Below are positions 16,326-24,661 of a DNA stretch of 52,627 nucleotides, piece after piece. The stretch's first letter is position 1. Each line of letters opens with the position of its first letter. The DNA comes from UBA8904 sp035448625 (GTDB lineage: Bacteria; Desulfobacterota; Syntrophia; Syntrophales; Smithellaceae). The translations under genes were made by a program, and so were the position numbers. The DNA lies in contig DAOTJI010000007.1 of the NCBI GenBank assembly GCA_035448625.1, positions 1 to 52,627 on the forward strand, given 5' to 3'. The notes below the pieces were generated by a model. That model worked only from the letters and a program-made list of their open reading frames with translations, had not been told where the DNA came from and made no database searches.

Positions 16326-17912
16326 ATGTGCTCTGAAAAGACTTTTCCCATGTCCCGGGCCGTCCTTGACGCCTACGCGCAGGGACAGGAAGATGAAACG
16401 CTCCTCCCGCTGGTGCTGGTCGATCGCGGGCAGGCCCCCCTGGGGAGAATCCGGCCGGGCGACTCTATCATTTTCTACAATATTCGCGGTGAACGTGAAA
16501 TCGAGCTGACCCGCAGTTTTACCGAAGAAGACTTCCGGGAATTCCCCGTTCACGCCAAACTCCCCGTGCACTTCACGACCATGATCGAGTATTCGAAAGG
16601 GTTGAACGCCGAAGTCGCTTTTCCGCCGCAGGGCGATCTGACCGACACCCTGAGCGACATCATCGCGGCGCACAATCTCGCGCAGGCAAAAATCACAGAG
16701 GCGGAAAAAGCCGTGCATGTCGGCTACTTCTTCAACGGGAAGAAAAGCGATCCCCTGCCGGGGGAAGAACGGATCATCGTCCCGACGCGCAAGGACGTCA
16801 GGCTGTTCGACGAAGCGCCGGAAATGTCCATTGATGAAATCACGCGAGCGGCCTCGACCAAAATCCAGGATGCTTCCTGCCGTTTCATCGTCGTCAACTT
16901 CCCGAACGTGGACGTCGTCGGCCATATTGAAAACGAACCGGCAATCCTTCGGGCGGTTTCGGCGGTGGACCGGCATGCCGGAGAGCTGGTGCAGCAGGCG
17001 CTTCGTCAGAAAATGACCGTCATCGTCACCGCGGACCACGGCACCGTGGAGAAATGGCTGTATCCGGATGGAGGCGTGGACACCGGACACACGGACAGCC
17101 CCGTACCCTTCATTCTATTGCATCCGGAGCAAAAACGCTTACTGAAATCCGAAGGGGAACTAACCGATATCGCGCCGACTATTCTGGATTTGATGGGCCT
17201 GCCCGTCCCCGCTTCCATGACCGGCTCGTCCCTGATTCAGGCAAAGCCTTCGCCTCTCGCCCCCTCCTCCCGTTTACTCCTCATCATTCTCGACGGCTGG
17301 GGCCTTTGCGACAACCCAAAAGGCAACCTGATCGCGTGCGCCGAAACACCGGTAATGGACCGGCTGCTTCGGGATTACCCCCACGCGCGGCTGGCCGCAT
17401 CCGGACCGGCCGTCGGGCTTCCCTCCGGCACCGTGGGCAACTCCGAAGCGGGGCATCTGCACATCGGCGCGGGCCGGCGGATTTATTCCGACCGCCTGAT
17501 GATCGATCAGTCGATCGCCCGCAAGGATTTTCTCCAAAACCCGGCTTTCACGCGCGCCATGGCCCTGGCCCGACAAAACCGCCGCTCACTGCACCTGATG
17601 GGCATCGTGTCCTTCTTCAGCTCGCACGGATCCATCGAACATCTGTTCGCCCTGATGGAGATGGCCGCAGCGCAGGGTGTCTCCGAGTTATATCTGCACG
17701 CCATGCTGGGGCGGCGCGGCGAGCAGGCGGAAAGCGGCGCGCGCTACATTCGGCAGGTGGAGGAAAAATGCCTTTCACTGAGGCTTGGGCAGGTGGTCTC
17801 CGTGATCGGACGATACTGGTCGATGGACCGTGAAGAAAACTGGGACCGGATCGAAAAAACCTACCGGATGCTGGTTTACGGAGAGGGGACCCCCGTCCCC
17901 AGGGAGGAATGA
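16326..17912 (+). CDS. Circularly permuted cofactor-independent phosphoglycerate mutase-like protein
   Basis: Alkaline-phosphatase-superfamily protein matching BPG-independent phosphoglycerate mutase (3PG to 2PG), but with its halves swapped. Residues 1-97 match the second half of the usual transferase domain (DETLLP, GRIRPGDSIIFYNIRGER with R54/R57), 98-304 the C-terminal phosphatase part (K128, D196, H200, TADHG with D237/H238, H255, ending MTGSSLI). A linker of about 12 residues leads to the family N-terminus at 317 (LLIILDGWG, D323; TVGNSEAGH with nucleophile S373), and 393-528 match the first half of the transferase domain (H434, GRYW R496, MDR R502). Metal ligands are intact. The usual LDGRD site reads LGRRG and SDGGVH reads SFFSSH, so the reaction may differ. 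528 residues; normal is about 510. ATG at 16326 lacks a good ribosome site; ATG at 16350 is possible. Confidence 0.88.
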   Translation: MCSEKTFPMSRAVLDAYAQGQEDETLLPLVLVDRGQAPLGRIRPGDSIIFYNIRGEREIELTRSFTEEDFREFPVHAKLPVHFTTMIEYSKGLNAEVAFPPQGDLTDTLSDIIAAHNLAQAKITEAEKAVHVGYFFNGKKSDPLPGEERIIVPTRKDVRLFDEAPEMSIDEITRAASTKIQDASCRFIVVNFPNVDVVGHIENEPAILRAVSAVDRHAGELVQQALRQKMTVIVTADHGTVEKWLYPDGGVDTGHTDSPVPFILLHPEQKRLLKSEGELTDIAPTILDLMGLPVPASMTGSSLIQAKPSPLAPSSRLLLIILDGWGLCDNPKGNLIACAETPVMDRLLRDYPHARLAASGPAVGLPSGTVGNSEAGHLHIGAGRRIYSDRLMIDQSIARKDFLQNPAFTRAMALARQNRRSLHLMGIVSFFSSHGSIEHLFALMEMAAAQGVSELYLHAMLGRRGEQAESGARYIRQVEEKCLSLRLGQVVSVIGRYWSMDREENWDRIEKTYRMLVYGEGTPVPREE

Positions 17913-17914
17913 AC

Positions 17915-18448
17915 ATGCAAATCACCGTGAATCAAACCGTGATCGAACTCGTTTGCTCAGATATCACCGAGGAAGAAACCGAAGCCATCGTCAACGCCGC
18001 CAACAGCCGACTTTCAGGCGGTGCGGGCGTGGACGGGGCTATTCACCGCGCGGGCGGCCCCGCCATCATGGCCGAATGCCGCAAGATCGGCGGCTGTCCG
18101 ACCGGCGAGGCCGTCATCACGACCGGCGGCCACCTCAAAGCCCGTTTTGTCATCCATACCGTCGGGCCCGTGTACCGCGGCGGAGGACGGGGCGAGGCGG
18201 ACCTGCTGGCCTCCGCTTACCGAAACAGCCTGAAACTGGCCGTTAAGAAAGGCCTCAGAAGCATCTCTTTTCCGGCCATCAGCTGCGGGGTATATGGGTA
18301 CCCGGTTCACGAAGCCGCCGCCCTGGCGCTTTCCACCTGCATCGAATTCGTCCGGAACCACCCGGATCTTCAGCGCATTCGCCACGTTTTATTCGATGAG
18401 CGGACCTATGATATTTTCGCGCGGGAATTGAAAAAAATCATGCCATGA
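17915..18448 (+). CDS. MacroD-type macro domain protein (ADP-ribosyl / O-acetyl-ADP-ribose hydrolase)
   Basis: Single macro domain of 177 residues. MacroD-class enzymes hydrolyse O-acetyl-ADP-ribose and remove mono-ADP-ribose from acidic residues. Diagnostic motifs are IVNAANSRLSGGAGVDGAIH near residues 24-45, the second loop SISFPAISCGVYGYP, and a C-terminal VLFDERTYDIF. ATG at 17915 lies 7 bases after GGAGG; the ATG at 17909 overlaps that ribosome site and the mutase stop. It follows the permuted mutase directly and overlaps or touches the next gene, so these are likely one transcript. No ADP-ribosyltransferase partner is visible nearby. Confidence 0.9.
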   Translation: MQITVNQTVIELVCSDITEEETEAIVNAANSRLSGGAGVDGAIHRAGGPAIMAECRKIGGCPTGEAVITTGGHLKARFVIHTVGPVYRGGGRGEADLLASAYRNSLKLAVKKGLRSISFPAISCGVYGYPVHEAAALALSTCIEFVRNHPDLQRIRHVLFDERTYDIFARELKKIMP

Positions 18449-18465
18449 AAGGTGCAGGAACCTTC

Positions 18466-20460
18466 ATGAACGCCAAACCGACTTACGAGGAACTGGAACA
18501 GAAAGTCGCGCTGCTGTCCCAAAAAGTAAGCGAGCAGCAGTCCATCGAAAATCAATATCGCAACCTGGTCGACTCCACCACCGACTCCCTGTATCTGGTG
18601 GATTCCGACGGCCGCTACCTGTTCATCAACCAAAACCACGCCGGACGACTGAAAATCCATCCGAGCGACGCCGCCGGCCTTTTCTACAAGGATATCCACT
18701 CGCCCGAGCAGAACGCCAAATTCGAGCTCAAGATCCAAAGCGTTTATCGGACGGGCCGGTCCGATTCCGACGAGCATCACAGCTTGCGGGACGGCCGGTA
18801 TTTTCTGCGCACCTTCAGCCCGGTACGGGATTCCGCCAACCCCGAAAGCATCATCGCCGTGGCGGTTGTTTCCAAAGACATTACCCCGAGAAGAGAAGCG
18901 GAAGAGGCGCTGAGAAAATCCGAGGAAAAATACCGCCGGTTGATCGAATATTCCAGCGAGGCGATTTTCATCATCTCGAACGGAAGCATCAGCTTCGCCA
19001 ACAGCCGAACGGAAAAGATGCTGGGGTATCCGCTGGCCGCTCTGCAGGCCATGCCGTTTAAAGACCTGGTCAACGCCGAAGACCGGGATATGATCGCCGA
19101 GAGGCAGCAGGCTGTTCTCCAGGGAAACGAATCGTCGCTGAACAATCGTTTCCGAATGGTTCGCCGGGACGAATCGACCATCTGGGTGGCCGCCAACAGC
19201 GTCATGATGTGGTGGGAAAATGCTCCGGCGACGCTGAACTTCATGCGCGACATCACCCAGCAAAAAAAGGCGGAGGCCCGGCTGTTGCAGGCACAGAAAA
19301 TGGAATCCATCGGCACGCTGGCGGGGGGCATCGCCCACGACTTCAACAATCTGCTCATGGGCATTCAGGGCCATACGTCTCTGGCGCTATTGAATCTCGG
19401 CCCCGGCGATCCGAATTACGATCATATCCGCACGATCGAAAAGCTGGTCATCAGCGGCGCCGGCCTGACCAAGCAACTGCTCGGCTTCGCCCGCGGCGGC
19501 AAACATGAAGTCAAAAGCGTGAATTTGAACCATCTGATCGAGCAGACGTCCCAGACGATCGGCCGAACCAAAAAAGAGATCAACATTCATCACCATTTCG
19601 AAGATCCCCTCTGGCCGACCCAAATCGATCCGGCGCAGATCGAACAGGTCCTGGTGAATCTGTTCATCAATGCGTGGCAGGCCATGCCCGCCGGCGGGGA
19701 TCTGCATCTCGAAACGAAGAACCTGCTCCTGGATGATAAACCCCTCAAGGACTGCAGCGGCAGACGCGGCCGCTTCGTCAGGATCTCCGTAACCGACAAC
19801 GGCGTCGGAATGGACGAGAAGACCCGGGAAAGGATTTTTGAACCGTTTTTCACGACCCGGGAAATGGGGCGCGGCACCGGCCTGGGCCTGGCCACCGTTT
19901 ACGGCATCATCAAAAATCACAACGGCTTCATCAACGTTTATTCCGAGAAAGGCCACGGTTCGACCTTCAACATCTATTTGCCGGCCTCCGAGCAAGAGAC
20001 TTCCGGCGACCGGCCGCCGGCCGGGGAATCCGCACCCGAACCCTCTCCGGGCGGGGAAACGATTCTGGTCGTGGACGACGAACCCATGATCCTGGATGTG
20101 GCCTGCGAAATGCTCAAAAGGCTGAACTACCGCGTGATCACCGTCTCCAATGGCGAGGCGGCGATCGACCTCTACCGGCGGGAAAAGGATCGCGTGGATC
20201 TGGTCATTCTGGACATGGTCATGCCCGGCATGAACGGTTCAGAGGTTTTTGATGCCATCCGGCAGATCCGTCCGGGCGCCAGAGTCCTGCTGTCGAGCGG
20301 CTACAGCCTCAACGGTCAGGCCGGCAAAATTATGCAACGCGGCTGCAGCGGCTTCATTCAGAAGCCTTTCACGATCAATGATTTGGCCGTGAAACTGCGG
20401 AAGGTTTTAGAGCAAGCGGCACCGGATCAGACCGCAACCGGCGCGAGCCCATCGTCATGA
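18466..20460 (+). CDS. PAS-PAS hybrid sensor histidine kinase with C-terminal receiver
   Basis: Cytoplasmic two-component sensor without membrane segments. An N-terminal coiled coil (residues about 5-25) is followed by two PAS domains (about 28-150 and 155-265), a HisKA domain with the H box GGIAHDFNN (H291), a HATPase with N, G1 and G2 boxes (NLFINAWQAM, VTDNGVGMD, GRGTGLGLATVYGI), then a receiver domain ETILVVDDEP with phospho-acceptor D583 (VILDMVMPGMNG). ATG at 18466 after AGGA is preferred to the ATG at 18445 that overlaps the macro gene stop. No output regulator is adjacent. The ligand is unknown. Confidence 0.93.
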   Translation: MNAKPTYEELEQKVALLSQKVSEQQSIENQYRNLVDSTTDSLYLVDSDGRYLFINQNHAGRLKIHPSDAAGLFYKDIHSPEQNAKFELKIQSVYRTGRSDSDEHHSLRDGRYFLRTFSPVRDSANPESIIAVAVVSKDITPRREAEEALRKSEEKYRRLIEYSSEAIFIISNGSISFANSRTEKMLGYPLAALQAMPFKDLVNAEDRDMIAERQQAVLQGNESSLNNRFRMVRRDESTIWVAANSVMMWWENAPATLNFMRDITQQKKAEARLLQAQKMESIGTLAGGIAHDFNNLLMGIQGHTSLALLNLGPGDPNYDHIRTIEKLVISGAGLTKQLLGFARGGKHEVKSVNLNHLIEQTSQTIGRTKKEINIHHHFEDPLWPTQIDPAQIEQVLVNLFINAWQAMPAGGDLHLETKNLLLDDKPLKDCSGRRGRFVRISVTDNGVGMDEKTRERIFEPFFTTREMGRGTGLGLATVYGIIKNHNGFINVYSEKGHGSTFNIYLPASEQETSGDRPPAGESAPEPSPGGETILVVDDEPMILDVACEMLKRLNYRVITVSNGEAAIDLYRREKDRVDLVILDMVMPGMNGSEVFDAIRQIRPGARVLLSSGYSLNGQAGKIMQRGCSGFIQKPFTINDLAVKLRKVLEQAAPDQTATGASPSS

Positions 20461-20954
20461 AAAGAAAATCCTTCAAAGGCCAATTACAGCCCGTGGGCGA
20501 AATCCTTTCCGCCGTCCTGAAACAAAGGGGCCTGACCGGCAAACTGACGGAAAATCCCGTCTTCAAACTGTGGCCGAAAGCGGTCGGCACGAGAATCGCC
20601 CAGCATACCTGTCCCGACGGATGGCGCGCAGGCACCCTCTTTGTGAAAACGACCTCCTCCGTATGGGTGCAGCAGCTTCATTTCATGAAAGAAGACATCC
20701 TGAAAAAAATCAACGATCTGGCCGGAAGAACCGCCGTGCGGGAAATCCGCTTTGCGGTGGGATACGACCCGCCGCGCAGGGATGCGGGCATGCGGGCCGT
20801 CCCGTCCGGAGCCGCCCTTAAGGAGAGAGACAAAAGAATCATTGCGGAATGCACCGATGCGATCAAAGACCGTGAACTGGCCGCCATTGTGAAGCGGGTC
20901 ATGCAGGCGGAAATCAGCCGCCGCAGGATTCGGGAGAAGCGGCAAGATCGCTGA
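20457..20954 (+). CDS. DciA-like DUF721 protein
   Basis: Member of the DUF721 family; DciA is the ancestral loader of the replicative helicase DnaB in bacteria lacking DnaC/DnaI. The family core is at residues 8-95: QPVGEILSAVLKQRGL, FKLWPKAVGTRIAQHT, and GTLFVKTTSSVWVQQLHFMK, then a basic tail. It overlaps the histidine-kinase stop by 4 bases (ATGA). Its last 41 bases overlap, convergently, the end of the trmN6-like gene on the other strand. A helicase-loading role is inferred from the family. Confidence 0.88.
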   Translation: MKRKSFKGQLQPVGEILSAVLKQRGLTGKLTENPVFKLWPKAVGTRIAQHTCPDGWRAGTLFVKTTSSVWVQQLHFMKEDILKKINDLAGRTAVREIRFAVGYDPPRRDAGMRAVPSGAALKERDKRIIAECTDAIKDRELAAIVKRVMQAEISRRRIREKRQDR

Positions 20955-21669
20955 AGAGCTTCTTCATCTCCGGCGTGTACGCATTTCGGGCCTGATAAAT
21001 ATAAAGCGGCGGTTCCATTTTCAGCTCCTCGCCGGATCCGCTTCGCCCCTCCGCCAGCACAAATTCCGCGTCGGATGACGCGTCGGAAAACACCAGCTTC
21101 ATTCTCTTGGGTTCGATGCCTTTCGCCCGAAACAGACTGACCAGCTCCACCAGCCTGGCCGCCGGATAGATCGTAAAGACCCTTCCTTTCGGTTTCAGCA
21201 GAACCTTCGCCGCCGTCAGAAATTCCGCGAGAGACCCCTGAAGCTCATGGCGGGCAATGGCTTTTTCGGAGAGCGGATTGATTTTGCCCGAAGATAGTTT
21301 TCGATAGGGAGGATTGAAAACGACATTGTCAAACGAACGGCTCGAAAAGATTTTCCTCACGTCTCCGGCATCGCCCTCGACAATCGAGATTCGCCCCGCA
21401 AGACCGTTCTGTTCCACGTTGACGCGGGCCAGCTTTGCCGGTCCCTCCTGAATTTCCAAGCCGACCCAACGGGTCAGAGGATTCTTCCCGGCCAGGACCA
21501 GCGCGAGAATGCCATTTCCGCAGCCCAGGTCCAGGTTGACGGACCGGGGTTTTACCGAAACAAAACCGGCCAGGATCAGAGAGTCCAGATTGAACCGGTA
21601 TCCTTTCGCGCTCTGGAGGATCTTCAGGCTTCCGCCCAGGATTTCGTCCATCGTCACATCTTGTTTCAT
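20914..21669 (-). CDS. tRNA1(Val) A37 N6-methyltransferase-like protein (TrmN6/YfiC family)
   Basis: N6-adenine methyltransferase of the YfiC/TrmN6 group, acting on tRNA. It opens TMDEILGGSLKILQ and GYRFNLDSLILAGF, typical of the family, with SAM motif LDLGCGNGILALVLA near residue 46 and catalytic NPPYR near residue 118. The C-terminus carries EFVLAEGRSGSG and a late PPLYIYQ. 251 residues is normal. Its 3' end overlaps dciA by 41 bases in tail-to-tail orientation. A candidate promoter (TTGACA, 18 bases, TATCCC) lies at 21803-21832. The exact tRNA target is not readable. Confidence 0.88.
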   Translation of the reverse strand: MKQDVTMDEILGGSLKILQSAKGYRFNLDSLILAGFVSVKPRSVNLDLGCGNGILALVLAGKNPLTRWVGLEIQEGPAKLARVNVEQNGLAGRISIVEGDAGDVRKIFSSRSFDNVVFNPPYRKLSSGKINPLSEKAIARHELQGSLAEFLTAAKVLLKPKGRVFTIYPAARLVELVSLFRAKGIEPKRMKLVFSDASSDAEFVLAEGRSGSGEELKMEPPLYIYQARNAYTPEMKKLFSDLAASPESCGG

Positions 21670-21983
21670 CTCAACGCTCCCGCCGCGATCTGCCCCTCCC
21701 CCGCTGATGCTCCATCAAAGCTCCCGGGAAAGCAGCCCGGCCGGCTTCGCGCCCCGCAATCTGAAAACGCGATCCGAATTTTCAATGTTCCACGCCTGCA
21801 AAGGGATACCTGCAATCCCGGCATCCTGTCAACCCATAAGATCATGAACGGCCGTGATGTCTTTCCCGGACTTCCGTAGGCAAAAGCAGGGCTTCTCCTG
21901 AATTTTCCAAGATTTTCTTGACAGACCCCACGGCGTTCCCTATACTTTGCGGCGCCAAAATACAGATCGAAGGATGCGTCGCC
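21670..21983. other. Divergent intergenic region between trmN6-like gene and chemosensory operon
   Basis: About 310 bases without a convincing gene; short frames here lack ribosome sites and family features. It holds the strong plus-strand promoter of the chemosensory operon at 21918-21946 and a weaker minus-strand candidate for the trmN6-like gene at 21803-21832 (TTGACA, 18 bases, TATCCC). I see no clear operator, riboswitch or repeat between them. Confidence 0.6.
21918..21946 (+). promoter_or_regulatory. Strong sigma70-type promoter of the Wsp-like operon
   Basis: TTGACA (21918-21923), a 17-base spacer and TATACT (21941-21946): a perfect -35 box, ideal spacing and a 5/6 -10 box. It lies about 38 bases before the MCP start at 21984. 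It suggests constitutive housekeeping-sigma expression of the whole seven-gene operon. Confidence 0.75.
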
Positions 21984-24182
21984 ATGATAAAACTTTCCCT
22001 GAAGCGAAAGATCATCGGCCTTGCCGTCATGGCAGCGGTTCTGCCGGTCGCGGTCATGATGATCCTCATGGGATCTTTCAAAACCTCCGTTTCGGACCTG
22101 GCCTCGAAAGAGCTCAGCGACGTCGCGATGGCCAACATGTCCCAGATTGCAAGGGACGTGTACGGACTGTGCGAAACCTCCAACGACCTGATCCAGAGAA
22201 AAATCAACAACGGCTTGAATGTGGCCCGAAGCATCCTGAAGCAGCACGGGGGCATCGAAGCCGCCAAAGAAAAGGTCGTCTGGGAGGCCGTCAACCAGTT
22301 GACCCAGGAAACGCAGAAAGTAGAGCTTCCCAAACTGACCGTGGGCGGCGACTGGCTCGGCCAGAACCGCAACCCTTCCGCACCCACGCTCATCGTCGAT
22401 GACGTGAAGCGTCTGGTCGGCATCACCTGCACCATTTTTCAGCGAATGAACGAAAACGGCGACATGCTGAGGGTGGCGACCAACGTGGAGGACCTGAACC
22501 ATCGCCGGGCCATCGGAACCTATATTCCGAACACCATGCCGGACGGGAGCGCCAACCCGGTAACGGCGGCGGTCCTGAAAGGGCAGTCCTATCGGGGGCT
22601 CGCCTATGTCGTCAACACGTGGTACCTTACGGCGTATGAGCCCATTACGGACCGAGGCGGAAAAATCATCGGCATGCTGTACGTGGGGGAAAAGCTGGAA
22701 GCCGTCGCATCGCTCAGGAAAGCGATCATGAACATGAAGGTGGGAAAACTGGGCTATGTGGGCGTCGTCGGCGGCAAAAACGAGCACCGGGGGCGATACA
22801 TCATTTCCAAAGACGGCAAGCGCGACGGGGAAAACATCTGGAATCAAAAAGACATTTACGGCAACCTCACCATCCAGACCCTGATCACCAAAGCACTGGC
22901 CCAGCCCAGGGGCGAATCCTTTTACCACGAATACATCTGGCAAAATCCCGGCGATCCCGAGCCCAGGAAAAAGGTATCTTCCGTCATTTACTTTGAACCA
23001 TTCGACTGGGTGATCGTGGCCGGAACCTATGAAGACGATTTTTTCCGTCCCGTCGGACACGTGCACGAAATGATCAAGTCTATCTTTCTGAAAATGATTC
23101 TGGCGGGGGCGCTGATCATCCTGTTGTCGGTTCTTCTGGCCGCGGTCCTGGCCCGTCGGCTGACTGCGCCCCTGGAGCTGACGACGTCGCTGGCCCAGAA
23201 GATCGCCACCGGCGATATCCAGCAGGCCCGGGAAGAACTGGCGGGAAACGAGTCCACACGGGTCATTCAAGCCGGCGATGAAACCGGAAAACTGCTCCAG
23301 GCCTTCCAGGCCATGACGGGAAATCTCGACTCGCTCATCGGTCAGGTTCACCGCTCGGGCATTCAGGTCACCACCTCCGCCACCGAAATCGCCGCTTCAG
23401 CGCGTGAACTTGAAGCGACGGTGGCCCAACAGGCGGCTTCCACCAACGAAGTGACGGCCACCAGCCGCGAAATTTCCGCCACGGCGGACGATCTGGCCCA
23501 GACCATGGACGGGGTCAACGAGTCGCTCAACGAAACCATCGGCATGGCCCAGGAGGGCCGCAACGACATCGCCCAAATGGAGACGGCCATGCGGGAACTG
23601 GTCAAGGCCACGTCCTCCATCACTTCCAAGCTGACCGTCATCAACGACCGGGCCAACCGGATTTCCCACGTCGTCACCACGATCAACAAGATTTCCGACC
23701 AGACGAATCTGCTGTCGCTAAACGCCGCCATCGAGGCGGAAAAAGCCGGCGAATTCGGAAGGGGCTTTTCGGTTGTCGCCCGCGAAATCAGCCGGCTGGC
23801 CGATCAGACGGCCATCGCCACGCAGGACATCCAGCAGGTCGTCTCTGAAATGCAGACGTCCGTCGCCACCGGCGTGATGGAGATGGACAAATTCAACGAC
23901 GAAGTCCGCCGCGGCGTGGAAACGATGGTTGCGCAGAGTGCGCAGCTTGCCCGGATCATCGATCAGGTGCGCATCCACGGACCGCAGTTCACCAACGTCA
24001 AGGACGGCATGTACGCCCAGTCCCAGGGCGCGCAGCAGATCAGCGAGGCCATGGGCCAGTTGTCGACGGCGGCCGAGCAGACCAAGGCGTCGCTGCACGA
24101 ATTCAAGCTGGCGACCCAGCAGCTCAATGAGGCCATCGCGGGGCTGCAGTCCGAGGTCTCCCGCTTTAAAATCAGCTCCTGA
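21984..24182 (+). CDS. wspA: Methyl-accepting chemotaxis protein, WspA-like, with Cache sensor
   Basis: Membrane receptor that heads the chemosensory operon. TM1 is at residues 9-30, a large periplasmic Cache region (Cache_3-Cache_2 type; VGITCTIFQRMNENGDMLRVA, GMLYVGEK) follows, TM2 is at about 366-391, then HAMP and a signalling coiled coil. The hairpin tip reads SLNAAIEAEKAGEFGRGFSV, the variant seen in WspA (EKAGE rather than ARAGE). ATG at 21984 follows AAGGA by 9 bases; the in-frame start at 21918 would overlap the promoter. 732 residues. The symbol is by homology of tip and gene order; the ligand is unknown. Confidence 0.9.
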   Translation: MIKLSLKRKIIGLAVMAAVLPVAVMMILMGSFKTSVSDLASKELSDVAMANMSQIARDVYGLCETSNDLIQRKINNGLNVARSILKQHGGIEAAKEKVVWEAVNQLTQETQKVELPKLTVGGDWLGQNRNPSAPTLIVDDVKRLVGITCTIFQRMNENGDMLRVATNVEDLNHRRAIGTYIPNTMPDGSANPVTAAVLKGQSYRGLAYVVNTWYLTAYEPITDRGGKIIGMLYVGEKLEAVASLRKAIMNMKVGKLGYVGVVGGKNEHRGRYIISKDGKRDGENIWNQKDIYGNLTIQTLITKALAQPRGESFYHEYIWQNPGDPEPRKKVSSVIYFEPFDWVIVAGTYEDDFFRPVGHVHEMIKSIFLKMILAGALIILLSVLLAAVLARRLTAPLELTTSLAQKIATGDIQQAREELAGNESTRVIQAGDETGKLLQAFQAMTGNLDSLIGQVHRSGIQVTTSATEIAASARELEATVAQQAASTNEVTATSREISATADDLAQTMDGVNESLNETIGMAQEGRNDIAQMETAMRELVKATSSITSKLTVINDRANRISHVVTTINKISDQTNLLSLNAAIEAEKAGEFGRGFSVVAREISRLADQTAIATQDIQQVVSEMQTSVATGVMEMDKFNDEVRRGVETMVAQSAQLARIIDQVRIHGPQFTNVKDGMYAQSQGAQQISEAMGQLSTAAEQTKASLHEFKLATQQLNEAIAGLQSEVSRFKISS

Positions 24183-24196
24183 TCGGGAAACAACCT

Positions 24197-24661
24197 ATGC
24201 TGTTACTTCAGTTTCAGGCAGGCCCCGACCGTTACGGCCTCGACATCGGACAGGTCATTGAAGTGTCCTCCCTGGTTTCCCTGAGAGCCGTTCCGCACGC
24301 GCCTCCGGAAGTCGCGGGAACCTTCAATTACCGCGGAACGCTCACGCCGGTGGTGGATCTGACCGTGCTTCTGACCGGCACCCCTTCCCGCCCCCGAATG
24401 AGCACGCGAATCATCCTGATCCATTATCCGGGAGAAGACGGCCGCTTTCACATTCTGGGCCTTCTGGCCGAAGGGGTAACGGAAATGATCGACTGCCAAA
24501 AGGAAAGCCTCCAGCAGCCGGTCGTGAGCGTCAGCGGTGCGCCGTATCTGGGGGACACGATGTTCGACGAGCGGGGCTCCATCCAGGTTCTGGATATGGA
24601 GCGGCTGCTGACCCGCGACCTGCTGTTCACCCTTTTCCCGCCGGAGGTCACCAACGGATGA
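24197..24661 (+). CDS. wspB: CheW-type coupling protein (WspB-like)
   Basis: Single CheW domain of 154 residues that couples receptor to the CheA-type kinase. It begins MLLLQFQAGPDRYGLDIGQV, followed by the CheW hallmark AGTFNYRGTLTPVVDL (residues about 40-56) and ends with SIQVLDMERLL. It starts 14 bases after the receptor stop with a weak ribosome site and overlaps the next gene by 4 bases (ATGA). As in the Wsp system, it is one of two CheW-like proteins; the pair presumably have distinct partners. Confidence 0.93.
   Translation: MLLLQFQAGPDRYGLDIGQVIEVSSLVSLRAVPHAPPEVAGTFNYRGTLTPVVDLTVLLTGTPSRPRMSTRIILIHYPGEDGRFHILGLLAEGVTEMIDCQKESLQQPVVSVSGAPYLGDTMFDERGSIQVLDMERLLTRDLLFTLFPPEVTNG

Noticed and set aside
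21666..23351. A 561-codon open frame on the minus strand opposite the receptor.
   Set aside because: Shadow of the MCP gene, rich in His/Arg/Gly and without motifs.
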